NCBI RefSeq assembly: GCF_026616195.1
Contig: NZ_JANHDH010000001.1
Span: 1,364,001-1,428,000, forward strand
Direction: 5' to 3'
From: Haloarchaeobius amylolyticus
GTDB lineage: Archaea > Halobacteriota > Halobacteria > Halobacteriales > Natrialbaceae
DNA: 64,000 bases
Program-made: the position numbers and the translations under genes
Shown here: positions 10,311 through 18,460 of the stretch, in pieces
How positions within the stretch are numbered: position 1 is the stretch's first letter
How the letters are laid out: each line of letters opens with the position of its first letter
Notes under the pieces: model-generated
What the model was told of the DNA's origin: nothing
Databases searched by the model: none
The model's input: only the letters and a program-made list of their open reading frames with translations

Positions 10311-10320
10311 AATTATTTAT
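10311..10320 (+). promoter_or_regulatory. TATA box of the first aspartoacylase-family gene
   Basis: AATTATTTAT is centred about 31 bases before the ATG at 10346. It argues against the in-frame ATG at 10319, which overlaps the box itself. Confidence 0.65.
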
Positions 10321-10345
10321 GACAGATGAGAGCCCGGGAGGTGCC

Positions 10346-11137
10346 ATGCGCGTCGTCTCGCTCGGCACGGGAGACCCCGAGGTGGCGGTCGTGGTCTGCA
10401 TCCACGGCGACGAACTCTGTGGAAAGCGGGCACTCGACCGGTTTCTGGACGCCGACCCGACCGTCGAGGCCCCCGTGAAGTTCGTCGTCGCGAACGAACG
10501 GGCGCTCGATGCGGGCAGCCGGTTCGTCGACGAGGACCTGAACCGGGCGTTCCCCGGCGACCCCGACGCCGACACCCACGAGGGGCGACTGGCCGCCGAA
10601 CTCCTGGAGGAACTCGCGGGGCTGCGCGTCCTCGACCTGCACTCGACGCACTCCTCGCCCGAGCCGTTCGCGCTCTACCAGCGGGCCACGCCCGGGACGT
10701 TCCACGTCCTCGCGCGGGCCGGCGTCGACCGGGCCGTCGACATCAGTCACGTCCCCGGCGGCCTCGTCGGCTACTGCGACGGTGCGGCGGTCGAGTGCGG
10801 GCTCAAGGGCAGCGAGGCCGCGGTCGACGCCGCCGAGCGCATCCTCCGCGGGTTCCTCGCCGGCAACGGCGTCATCGACGCCCCCGCCTCGCTGCGCGAC
10901 CCGGAGGTATTCGCGGTCACAGAACGCGTCGAGGGCGCGGGCTACGAGTTCCTCGGGGAGAACTTCGCGGCGGTCCCGCCCGGCCAACCCTTCGCCCGCC
11001 GGGGCGACGAGGAGCTCACCCGGCCCGACTGCTTCTACCCGGTCCTCATGTCGACCGACGGGTACGACGACATCGTGGGCTTCGCCGCGAGACGGGTCGG
11101 CCGTCTCTCCGACCTCGACCCCGACTCCGGTCGCTGA
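10346..11137 (+). CDS. Succinylglutamate desuccinylase/aspartoacylase family zinc hydrolase, copy 1
   Basis: Predicted zinc amidohydrolase that removes an acyl group from an N-acylated amino acid, in the M14-like AstE/AspA family; 263 residues. Zinc ligands are visible in CIHGDELCGKRA (His and Glu) and DLHSTHSSP (His). The catalytic glutamate is probably the one in VECGLKGSEAA. It shares fold and motifs with the gene immediately downstream (72-base gap), so the pair arose by tandem duplication. It is divergent from the peptide-uptake operon, which hints at processing of imported substrates. The substrate cannot be told from sequence. Confidence 0.85.
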   Translation: MRVVSLGTGDPEVAVVVCIHGDELCGKRALDRFLDADPTVEAPVKFVVANERALDAGSRFVDEDLNRAFPGDPDADTHEGRLAAELLEELAGLRVLDLHSTHSSPEPFALYQRATPGTFHVLARAGVDRAVDISHVPGGLVGYCDGAAVECGLKGSEAAVDAAERILRGFLAGNGVIDAPASLRDPEVFAVTERVEGAGYEFLGENFAAVPPGQPFARRGDEELTRPDCFYPVLMSTDGYDDIVGFAARRVGRLSDLDPDSGR

Positions 11138-11176
11138 GTCGACACGCGACGGCTCCGCGGGTTGGTGAATCGCATC

Positions 11177-11184
11177 GTTTTTGC
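11177..11184 (+). promoter_or_regulatory. TATA-like box of the second aspartoacylase-family gene
   Basis: GTTTTTGC centred about 29 bases before the ATG at 11210. The second copy therefore seems to have its own promoter rather than rely on read-through. Confidence 0.5.
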
Positions 11185-11209
11185 GCCCAGGACGGGTGGT
11201 GTCTGACGA

Positions 11210-11998
11210 ATGCTCGTCGAACAGTTGGGCGATGGCGACCCCGAGATCGCCGTCGTCGCAGGCATCCACGGCGACGAGCCGTGTGGCGTCCGTGCCGTCG
11301 AACGGTTGCTCGACGACGAGCCGACCGTCCGTCGGCCCGTCAAGCTCGTCGTCGCCAACGAGGAGGCGCTGGAACAGGGCGTGCGCTACCTCGAGGCGGA
11401 CATGAACCGCGTCTTCCCCGGCGACCCCGACGCCGACACCCACGAGGAACGACTCGCCGCGGCAGTACAGGCCGAGGTCGAGGATTGTCTCACCTTCTCC
11501 ATCCACTCGACGCGCTCGTACGACGACCCTTTCGCCGTCTACGACGTGCTGACCGAGTACGTCAGGCAGATCATCCCGCGGCTCCCGGTCGCCGCCGTCG
11601 TCGAGACCGGCGACTCCGTCGAGGGGCGGCTCCAGACCTCGGTCGACGTCATCGAGGTCGAGGCCGGCCTGCAGGGGTCCGAGGCCGCCGCCGAGAACGC
11701 CGACCGGCTGACGCGGGCGTTCCTCACGGCGACCGGCGTCCTCCCCGGGAACGTGCCGGCGAACGCCATCCCGCGCTTCCGGCTCCACGAACGCATCCCG
11801 AAGGCACCCGCCGAGCGCTACGAGGTCTTCGTCGAGAACTTCCAGCGGGTCGACTCCGGGACGGCGTACGCGGCCGTCGACGGCCACGAACAGGTCGCCG
11901 AGGGCGACTTCTACCCCGTACTCCTCTCGACCGACGGCTACGAGGACGTCTTCGGCTACACCGCGTCCCGGCTCGACGACCTGACCGTCACGACCTGA
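11210..11998 (+). CDS. Succinylglutamate desuccinylase/aspartoacylase family zinc hydrolase, copy 2
   Basis: Paralog of the preceding gene, 262 residues, with the same order of motifs: GIHGDEPCGVRA (zinc His and Glu), a long shared block beginning VVANEEAL and ending FPGDPDADTHEE, SIHSTRS (zinc His), and VEAGLQGSEAA with the likely catalytic Glu. Both copies keep all ligands, so both are probably active. Divergence in the segment after SIHSTRS suggests different substrates. It ends 18 bases before the convergent gene at 12017. Confidence 0.85.
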   Translation: MLVEQLGDGDPEIAVVAGIHGDEPCGVRAVERLLDDEPTVRRPVKLVVANEEALEQGVRYLEADMNRVFPGDPDADTHEERLAAAVQAEVEDCLTFSIHSTRSYDDPFAVYDVLTEYVRQIIPRLPVAAVVETGDSVEGRLQTSVDVIEVEAGLQGSEAAAENADRLTRAFLTATGVLPGNVPANAIPRFRLHERIPKAPAERYEVFVENFQRVDSGTAYAAVDGHEQVAEGDFYPVLLSTDGYEDVFGYTASRLDDLTVTT

Positions 11999-12016
11999 CC
12001 GGAACGCACCACCCGA

Positions 12017-12349
12017 CTACGCGTCCTCGAAGACGCGCTCGCGGTCGATACTGAACTCCAGCCCTGCCTTCCCGACCCGCCGAGAGGCCGGTACGTCCCG
12101 CCCCACGAGGTCGTCGAGGTCGTCGGGCGCGACGCCCATCGCGTCGAGGAAGCGCTTCAGGTCGCAGTTCGCGCCCCAGACCGGCGGGCGGTCGAAGGTG
12201 TCGGTGAACTCGTTGCCCGACGGGAGCCCGATGGTGACCTCGACTGTCGTCGGCGTCTCCGTGACCGCGACGATGGGGACCGAATCGAGGTCGCGGCCGG
12301 CCGTGACGTCGGCGAGTTCGTTCACCGCGTCGTCGATATCTCTGGCCAT
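12017..12349 (-). CDS. Uncharacterised haloarchaeal protein
   Basis: A 110-residue acidic soluble protein (MARDIDDAVNELADVTAG). It alternates predicted strands with polar loops (VPIVAVTETPTTVEVTIGLP, EFSIDRERVFED) and has no signal peptide, metal motif or membrane segment. I do not recognise the family. Codon use is like the neighbours and it reads as a genuine gene in a run of four minus-strand genes. Confidence 0.7.
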   Translation of the reverse strand: MARDIDDAVNELADVTAGRDLDSVPIVAVTETPTTVEVTIGLPSGNEFTDTFDRPPVWGANCDLKRFLDAMGVAPDDLDDLVGRDVPASRRVGKAGLEFSIDRERVFEDA

Positions 12350-12394
12350 CCGTCGAAGGTTCGGGCCGGAGCGGCCTAACGGTTGCTGTCCGTG

Positions 12395-12670
12395 CTACAG
12401 CCGGCGTGCCAGCAGCACCAGCAGGGTGCCGAGGACGAGGAGGCCGAGGCCGCCGGCGACGAGCCGCAGGTCGAGGGTCCACGGCTGGGAGCCACACCGC
12501 AGGAGCAGCAGGTCGGTCCCGGAGACGGCGAAGCGACCTTGCCACGACCCGAGCGCGTGCTGCCGACAGCCGACGCCGGGGGCGAACACCGCCCAGAGCG
12601 AGACGACGACGCCCACGAGGAGCGCCGACCAGCCCAGTTCGGGCGTCCATCGGCGAACGAGTCCGGACAT
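12395..12670 (-). CDS. Small two-helix membrane protein
   Basis: A 91-residue protein with two hydrophobic helices: LGWSALLVGVVVSLWAVFAP near the N-terminus and LVAGGLGLLVLGTLLVLLAR at the C-terminus. The loop between them has two cysteines (GVGCRQHAL and LLRCGSQP) that could form a disulfide outside the membrane. The start at 12670 (MSGLVRRW) directly precedes the first helix; the frame continues upstream without coding character. Function unknown. Confidence 0.65.
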   Translation of the reverse strand: MSGLVRRWTPELGWSALLVGVVVSLWAVFAPGVGCRQHALGSWQGRFAVSGTDLLLLRCGSQPWTLDLRLVAGGLGLLVLGTLLVLLARRL

Positions 12671-12752
12671 GGCCGGCGGTTCTCGGGGGGCCGGGAAAGG
12701 CGTTGCTACTGTCGCCGGGGCGAACCGGGTGCGGGCCGGGGACGCCGACACC

Positions 12753-13586
12753 TCAACGTGGCCGACTCCGGTTCGCCGCGCCGTCGAGCGCGGTCGCCAC
12801 CCAGTCGGGGCGCTCCACGACGGTACTGCCGACCGCCCCCACCGACCAGTCCTGCTCGCGGAGGAATCGTTCGTCCCCGCGGACGAACGGGTACCGGAAG
12901 GTCAGGCGCGCGACGGCCCCGCTGTTGACCACGTTCGCGGAGAGCCGGTACAGGTCGGGGTCGGCGAAGCCGCTGATGTCGCCGGGTGCGACCGTCGCCT
13001 CGACCCGGTAGTAGGTGTCGCCGTTCCAGTACCGGGTGGTGACGTTCTGGACGGTGGCCCGTTCGAACAGGACCCGGACGCGCTCGGCGCCGGTCGAATC
13101 GGCGGGGAGGCGACGCCGTCCATCCAGCACCTCGTACGCGACGCCCGTCGCTCGCTGGACCCGGACCACCGTCACGGAGCCGTTGGTCCAGACCGAGTAG
13201 TTCGTCGCCCGGAGGCCGAACACACCGAGGTTCGCGCCGCTGGACCGGAATGTGTAGACGACCTGTCCGTCCTCGCCGACCCGGAGCACGCCGACCGCCC
13301 GGGCGCGAACCGACCCGTCGTCGGTCCGGACGACGTGTTCCCGCCGGAGGACGCGGGACTCGCCCGCGACGACCGAGCGATGGCTCTCCGCGAGCGCCTC
13401 GGCGTCTGTCACGGCGCGCCAGGTCAGGCCGGGGACGACCTCGGGACCCGACTGCGGGCCGTCCCGCACCGTCTCCTCGACCGCGAAGGGCTCGCGCGTG
13501 GTCGCGTCGGGAGCCTCGACGAGCGACCCGCACCCGGCGGTGGCGAGCAACAGCGCGACCGCCAGCACGCCGACCCCCCGATGCAT
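12753..13586 (-). CDS. Predicted lipoprotein of unknown function
   Basis: A 277-residue exported protein: MHRGVGVLAVALLLATAGC is a short signal sequence ending in a lipobox (TAGC), so Cys19 is the likely lipid anchor. There is no RR pair, hence Sec export. The mature part is beta-rich with two similar halves (strand patterns around VVYTFRSSGANLGVF and TYYRVEATVAPGDIS), resembling lipid-binding LolA/LppX-like lipoproteins that are common in Halobacteria. Start at 13586 is chosen for the signal peptide. No operon partner with a telling function. Confidence 0.75.
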   Translation of the reverse strand: MHRGVGVLAVALLLATAGCGSLVEAPDATTREPFAVEETVRDGPQSGPEVVPGLTWRAVTDAEALAESHRSVVAGESRVLRREHVVRTDDGSVRARAVGVLRVGEDGQVVYTFRSSGANLGVFGLRATNYSVWTNGSVTVVRVQRATGVAYEVLDGRRRLPADSTGAERVRVLFERATVQNVTTRYWNGDTYYRVEATVAPGDISGFADPDLYRLSANVVNSGAVARLTFRYPFVRGDERFLREQDWSVGAVGSTVVERPDWVATALDGAANRSRPR

Positions 13587-13674
13587 ACGCGGGACGTGGG
13601 CGGCCACCGTGAAAGAGTTTGGTTCGCGGTAGCACGCACCTCGGGGGCGGGTGGCCGCCGGACCCGCCGACGCC

Positions 13675-14274
13675 CTACAGCCGGCCCACGAGGAACGAGC
13701 CGACCGCGTTCGCGACCTTCTCGTGCTGGCCGACGAAGTGGTGGTCGGCGCCGTAGGCGACCGTCTCGTGGCCCAGTTCCTCGGCGCGCTCGACGACCGG
13801 CGCCCAGTTCACGAGGTCGTCGCGCTCGCCGTAGCACACCTGCACCGGGCAGTCGATGTCCTCGAGGGCGGCGACCGCATCGAGGTCGTCGGCCAGCCGG
13901 TCGGCCGGCGCGAGCACCGACACGGCGGCGACGGGCACGTCGACGGTGGCCGCCGCCAGCAGCGCCTCGCAGCCGCCGAAACTGTAGCCGAACAGGCCGA
14001 CCGACTCGTACTCGTCGGCGGCCCAGCGCAAGGCGTTGCGGACGTCCTCGCGCTCGCCGTAGCCCTCGTCCCAGTCGCCGTAGTCGATGCGCAGGCAGTC
14101 GATACCGTGGTGCGTCAGGACCTCGCCGACCGCCACGAGCCGGCGGTCGCTCCGGTTCCCGCCGTGCTGTGGGTGGGGTGGACAGGCGACGACGCAGGTG
14201 GTCGCGTCCGCACCGGCCGAGTCGAGTGTCGCCCGGACGTCACGTGCGCCAGGTACCAGCAGTTCGTCGGACAT
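13675..14274 (-). CDS. Alpha/beta hydrolase, small dienelactone-hydrolase-like
   Basis: Serine hydrolase of about 199 residues; substrate unknown. The nucleophile elbow is GLFGYSFGGCEA (consensus GxSxG), the acid is likely the Asp in CYGERDDLV, and the His lies in ADHHFVGQHEK. CPPHPQHGG forms the usual oxyanion strand-loop. It lacks a signal peptide and so acts in the cytoplasm. It is transcribed away from pspA from a shared TATA site. Confidence 0.85.
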   Translation of the reverse strand: MSDELLVPGARDVRATLDSAGADATTCVVACPPHPQHGGNRSDRRLVAVGEVLTHHGIDCLRIDYGDWDEGYGEREDVRNALRWAADEYESVGLFGYSFGGCEALLAAATVDVPVAAVSVLAPADRLADDLDAVAALEDIDCPVQVCYGERDDLVNWAPVVERAEELGHETVAYGADHHFVGQHEKVANAVGSFLVGRL

Positions 14275-14297
14275 GTAGATACATTCGCACAGTGACG

Positions 14298-14305
14298 TTT
14301 TTAAG
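14298..14305. promoter_or_regulatory. Single TATA box serving divergent genes
   Basis: TTTTTAAG reads as a TATA box on both strands (CTTAAAAA on the minus strand). It is centred 27 bases from the ATG of pspA (14329) and 27 bases from the ATG of the alpha/beta hydrolase (14274). No other AT-rich box sits at the right distance for either gene. Confidence 0.65.
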
Positions 14306-14328
14306 TTCGTGGGATGAAATAAACGGGT

Positions 14329-15216
14329 ATGGGAATACTCTCGCGCGCCTCCTACGTCATCAAGTCCAAGATCAACTCCATACTGAACCGGGCCGAGGAC
14401 CCGACGGAGACGCTCGATTACTCGTACGAGCAGATGCGAGACCAGCTCCAGCAGGTCAAGCGCGGCATCGCGGACCTCACCACGCAGAAGAAGCGTCTGG
14501 AGATGCAGAAGCGACGCCTCGAGGAGGACGTCGAGAAGCACAACCGCCAGGCGCGCGAGGCCGTCCGCCAGGACCGCGAGGACCTCGCCCGGCGCGCCCT
14601 GGAGAAGAAGAAGACGAAGATGACCCAGATGGAGCAACTCGAGGGCCAGATCGAGCAGCTCCAGAACACACAGGACCAGCTCTTAGAGAAGAAGGAGAAG
14701 CTCCAGAACCGCATCGAGGAGTTCCGGACGAAGAAGGAGACGATGAAGGCGCGCTACGAGGCGGCCGAGGCGAGCAACCGCGTCTCCGAGGCGATGACCG
14801 GCGTCGGCGACGAGATGGAGGACGTCGGCATGGCCATCGAGCGCGCCGAGGAGCGCACCGAGGACATGGAGGCCCGCGCGGCCGCCATGGACGAACTGTA
14901 CGACGAGGGTGCGTTCGACGACGCGCTCAGTGACAAGGACTCCATCGACCGCGAACTCGAACAGCTCGGCTCCTCCAGCGAGGTCGACGCCGAGCTCGAC
15001 ACGCTCAAGGCCGAGATGGGCAAGGGCGGCTCCGGTGGCGGCGGCGAGGACGTCGAGGCCGACGTGAGCGACGAGGACGTCTCGGCCGAACTCGACGAAC
15101 TCGAACAGGAGATGGAGGCGGCCGAGGCGGCGAACGCCGGCGGCTCGGGCGGTGGCAGCACCGACGTCGAAGCGGAACTCGACGAGGTCGAAGAGGAGCA
15201 GGAATCGGAGAAGTAA
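14329..15216 (+). CDS. pspA: PspA/IM30 (ESCRT-III-like) membrane-stress protein
   Basis: Membrane-remodelling and membrane-protecting protein that forms helical or ring polymers on the inner face of the membrane. The 295 residues start MGILSRASYVIKSKIN, the amphipathic anchor typical of PspA, followed by a nearly continuous coiled coil (residues about 25-185) rich in Glu, Lys and Arg. The C-terminal 90 residues are an acidic low-complexity tail with Gly/Ser linkers (GKGGSGGGGED, NAGGSGGGS), an extension beyond the family core. No pspB/pspC partners are nearby. Confidence 0.92.
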   Translation: MGILSRASYVIKSKINSILNRAEDPTETLDYSYEQMRDQLQQVKRGIADLTTQKKRLEMQKRRLEEDVEKHNRQAREAVRQDREDLARRALEKKKTKMTQMEQLEGQIEQLQNTQDQLLEKKEKLQNRIEEFRTKKETMKARYEAAEASNRVSEAMTGVGDEMEDVGMAIERAEERTEDMEARAAAMDELYDEGAFDDALSDKDSIDRELEQLGSSSEVDAELDTLKAEMGKGGSGGGGEDVEADVSDEDVSAELDELEQEMEAAEAANAGGSGGGSTDVEAELDEVEEEQESEK

Positions 15217-15346
15217 CGACCCGTTCGTCCCCGCCCACCACCCGTTACGGCCGTTTTCTCGCTCGTTTCCGTACCTGTCTCCTCAATCACACCTGTCGTC
15301 CCCCGCTAGAAACAATCATCCTACCTGCCCACGTACATGGAGTATT

Positions 15347-16813
15347 ATGGCAGCGCGGGTCTCGACAGGAATCCAGGGTCTCGACGAGGTCCTGCACGGG
15401 GGGTACATCAGGAACCGGAGCTACCTGGTCCGGGGAGAACCGGGGGTCGGGAAGACCTTGCTCGGGCTCCACTTCCTGATAGAGGGCGTGACCCAGGGCG
15501 AGAACGCCCTCTTCATCAACCTGGGCGCGCCGGAGGCCGACATCCGGGCCGACGCCGAGGGACTGGGCCTGGACCTCGACGGCGTCGACATCCTCGACCT
15601 GAGCCCCGCCTCGGACTTCTTCGTCGAGAACAAGATGTACGACATCTTCACCTCCCCGGAGGTCGAACGCGGCGAGTTCACCGCCGTCATCTCCGACGCG
15701 GTCGAGCGGTACGCGCCGGAGCGCGTCTTCGTCGACCCCCTGACGCAGTTCCGCTATCTCTCGCCCGACGAGTTCCAGTTCCGCGAGGAGGTGCTGTCGT
15801 TCCTGCAGTACCTCAAGGAGAACGGGTGTACGACCCTGTTCAGCTCGCAGTCGACCCAGCACTTCCCCGACGACGACCTCCAGTTCGTCAGCGACGGGAA
15901 CGTCCACCTCTACTACGGCCGCGTCCTGCACCACGTCGAGGTGACGAAGATGCGCGGCAGCGAGTTCGAGAAGGGCCCCCAGACCGTCGAGATCCGCAAT
16001 GGCGGCATGCAGGTCTTCCCCCTGTTGCGCCCCGGCCGGTTCAAGCTCGACTACGAGCCGGTCCCCATCTCCTCGGGCAACGAGAACCTCGACGCGTTGC
16101 TCAACGGCGGCGTCGAGCGCGGGACGACGACGCTCATCAGCGGTCCGACCGGCGTCGGGAAGACCACCGTCGCCATGCAGTTCCTGCTGTCGGCGGCCGA
16201 ACGCGGCGAGCGCGGCGTCATCTACCTCTTCGAGGAGTCAGAGAACACGTTCGTCCTCCGGGCGGAGTCGCTGGGGATGCCCATCAAGGCGCTCGCCGAG
16301 CAGGACATGATCTCGGTGATGCAGGTCGACGCCCACGAACACTCCGCCGAGCAGTTCTCCCGGCAGGTCCGCCGGGAGGTCGAGGACGGCGACACCCGGC
16401 ACGTCCTCATCGACGGCATCGACGGCTACGTCGCCTCCATCAGCGGGGAGGAACGCGACCTCATCTCCCGGCTGCACGCGGTCGTCGCCTACCTGCGCAA
16501 CGTGGGCGTGACGACGTTCCTGACCAGCGAGATGGAGACCATCACCGGCCAGTTCCGGCCGACCTCGCGGCGGGCGAGCTACCTCGCGGACAACATCATC
16601 TTCCTAGGCTACTTCGAACTGGGGTCGCGCCTGCACCGCTCCATCGGCGTCCTGAAGAAGCGCGCCAGCGGGTTCGACCACGCCATCCACGCGTTCTCCA
16701 TCGGCGACGACGGCATCACGGTCGGGAAGGAACTGGACAACCTCCACGGCATCCTCAGCGGGACGCCGATGTGGTACGAGCGTGACATCCCGAGCCTGGA
16801 GGAACTCGACTGA
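15347..16813 (+). CDS. KaiC-like double RecA-domain ATPase
   Basis: KaiC-family protein of 488 residues with two tandem RecA/KaiC domains. Walker A motifs are GEPGVGKTLL (about residue 30) and GPTGVGKTTV (about residue 265), each with conserved acidic positions after it (DAVERYAPERVFVDPLTQF; RHVLIDGIDGYVAS). Without KaiA or KaiB it is unlikely to be a full oscillator; archaeal KaiC homologs are thought to act as ATP-driven signalling switches. The stop overlaps the start of the histidine kinase (TGATG), a strong sign that the two form one signalling unit. ATG 15347 is chosen because the KaiC domain begins immediately after it. Confidence 0.9.
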   Translation: MAARVSTGIQGLDEVLHGGYIRNRSYLVRGEPGVGKTLLGLHFLIEGVTQGENALFINLGAPEADIRADAEGLGLDLDGVDILDLSPASDFFVENKMYDIFTSPEVERGEFTAVISDAVERYAPERVFVDPLTQFRYLSPDEFQFREEVLSFLQYLKENGCTTLFSSQSTQHFPDDDLQFVSDGNVHLYYGRVLHHVEVTKMRGSEFEKGPQTVEIRNGGMQVFPLLRPGRFKLDYEPVPISSGNENLDALLNGGVERGTTTLISGPTGVGKTTVAMQFLLSAAERGERGVIYLFEESENTFVLRAESLGMPIKALAEQDMISVMQVDAHEHSAEQFSRQVRREVEDGDTRHVLIDGIDGYVASISGEERDLISRLHAVVAYLRNVGVTTFLTSEMETITGQFRPTSRRASYLADNIIFLGYFELGSRLHRSIGVLKKRASGFDHAIHAFSIGDDGITVGKELDNLHGILSGTPMWYERDIPSLEELD

Positions 16814-18408
16814 TGTCGCCGGTCCTCTCCGAGGCGGACCAGAAGGGCGAGACGGTCGTCCTGTTGCTGGTCCACCAGCGAAACCGCGAACTGCTGTCCG
16901 AGTGGCTCTCCCGGCACTTCACGGTCGAGACCCCGACCGACGGCGCCCTCCCGGACTCGTTCGACCTCTGCCTGTTCGACCTCGTCACGCTCCGGAAGTA
17001 CCACGGCGAACTCGAACGCCGCAAGGCAGAGTCGACGCCCGTCTTCCTCCCGTACCTGATGGTGATGCGAGAGCGCGAACGCTCGCAACTCTCCGACGAC
17101 ATCTGGGACCTCATCGACGACCGGGTCATCATCCCCACGAGCCAGGCCGAACTCGGCGCGCGGGTGAGCACGCTGTTGACCGCCCGCTGGCAGTCGCTCG
17201 AACTGCAGGAACTCCGCGAGCACGAGGTCGGCACGGCCCACGCGTTCACCGAGAGCGCCCTGCGGGCCATGCCGGACATCTTCTACGTGTTCGACACCGA
17301 CCTCGAACTCATGCGGTGGAACGACCGGCTGGCGGCCGTGGCCGGCCACTCCAGCGACGAACTCGACGGGTTCGACCTGACCGACCTCGTCGTCGAGGAC
17401 GACCGTGAAGCGCTGGAGAACGCGTTCGAGACGGTCCTCGTCGGCGGCGGCACCGTCCGCGTCGAGTCGACGCTGGTGACCGAGGACGGGAGCGAGGTCC
17501 CCTACGAGTTCACCGCGGCCCGGCTCACCGACCCGGACGGCGAGTGCCTGGGCATCGTCGGGGTCGGGCGGGACGTGACCGACCGGGCGGTCCGACGCGA
17601 ACTGGCCCGCCAGAACGAGCGCCTCGAACGCTTCGCCAGCATCGTCAGTCACGACCTCCGGAACCCGCTGACGGTCGCGAACCTCAACCTCGACCTGGGG
17701 CGCGAGACGGGCGACGACGAGTACTTCGAGAAGGTCGAACGCGCCCTCACCCGGATGAACGACCTCATCGAGGACGTGCTCGCGCTCGCCCGGAAAGGGC
17801 AGGTCGTCGGCGAGGCCGAGCCGGTGTCGCTCCGGACCGCCGCCGAGACCGCCTGGTCGAGCGTGCAGACCGACGGGGCCACCCTGGAGGTCGCCGACGG
17901 CCAGTTGCTCCTCATGGCGGACGACTCCCGGCTGCACGACATGCTGATGAACCTGTTCCGGAACTCGGTCGAGCACGGCGACGGGACCGTGACGGTCACG
18001 GTCGGCCCCATCGACAGGTTCGGCTTCTACGTCGCGGACGACGGCCAGGGCATCCCCGAGAAGGAGCGCGAGAAGGTCTTCGAGTACGGGTACAGCACCT
18101 CCGAGGAGGGGACCGGCTTCGGGCTCGCCATCGTCCGGTCCATCGCCGAGGCACACGGCTGGCAGGTCGACCTCGGCGAGAGCGAGACGGGTGGCGTCCG
18201 GTTCGAGGTGACGGACGTGGAGTTCGCGAACGGGGGCGACCTCCCGTCGGCCGACGACGTCGAGGGCGAGCCGGGTGACGACGAACCAGAGGAGACGGCA
18301 CCTCGCGACATCCGGCACGCAAGCGACGGCGGCGACGACGAGGAAGGCGACGACGGAGCCGACGCGACCGGGGACGACGCCCCGGTCGAGGACGCGGCCG
18401 GCCCGTGA
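16813..18408 (+). CDS. PAS-domain sensor histidine kinase with degenerate receiver-like N-terminus
   Basis: Soluble 531-residue kinase. Residues 1-125 resemble a receiver fold without a clear phosphate-accepting Asp (VVLLLVHQRNRELLSEWL, FDLCLFDLVTL). Residues about 145-260 are a PAS domain (MPDIFYVFDTDLELMRWND). The dimerisation helix carries the phosphate-accepting His in IVSHDLRNPLT, and the ATPase domain has NLFRNSVEHG, DDGQGIPE and GTGFGLAIV. The last 65 residues are an acidic disordered tail. No response regulator is adjacent. One-base overlap with the KaiC gene suggests KaiC modulates this kinase or the reverse. Confidence 0.92.
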   Translation: MSPVLSEADQKGETVVLLLVHQRNRELLSEWLSRHFTVETPTDGALPDSFDLCLFDLVTLRKYHGELERRKAESTPVFLPYLMVMRERERSQLSDDIWDLIDDRVIIPTSQAELGARVSTLLTARWQSLELQELREHEVGTAHAFTESALRAMPDIFYVFDTDLELMRWNDRLAAVAGHSSDELDGFDLTDLVVEDDREALENAFETVLVGGGTVRVESTLVTEDGSEVPYEFTAARLTDPDGECLGIVGVGRDVTDRAVRRELARQNERLERFASIVSHDLRNPLTVANLNLDLGRETGDDEYFEKVERALTRMNDLIEDVLALARKGQVVGEAEPVSLRTAAETAWSSVQTDGATLEVADGQLLLMADDSRLHDMLMNLFRNSVEHGDGTVTVTVGPIDRFGFYVADDGQGIPEKEREKVFEYGYSTSEEGTGFGLAIVRSIAEAHGWQVDLGESETGGVRFEVTDVEFANGGDLPSADDVEGEPGDDEPEETAPRDIRHASDGGDDEEGDDGADATGDDAPVEDAAGP

Positions 18409-18460
18409 CCGCACCCGGTTAGCCCCCCGATTTTTCCCGCCGGCTGCCCCACTGCCGGTC

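Noticed and set aside
15347-16813. A complete circadian clock
   Set aside because: No kaiA or kaiB is in the window, and archaeal KaiC-like proteins mostly act without them.
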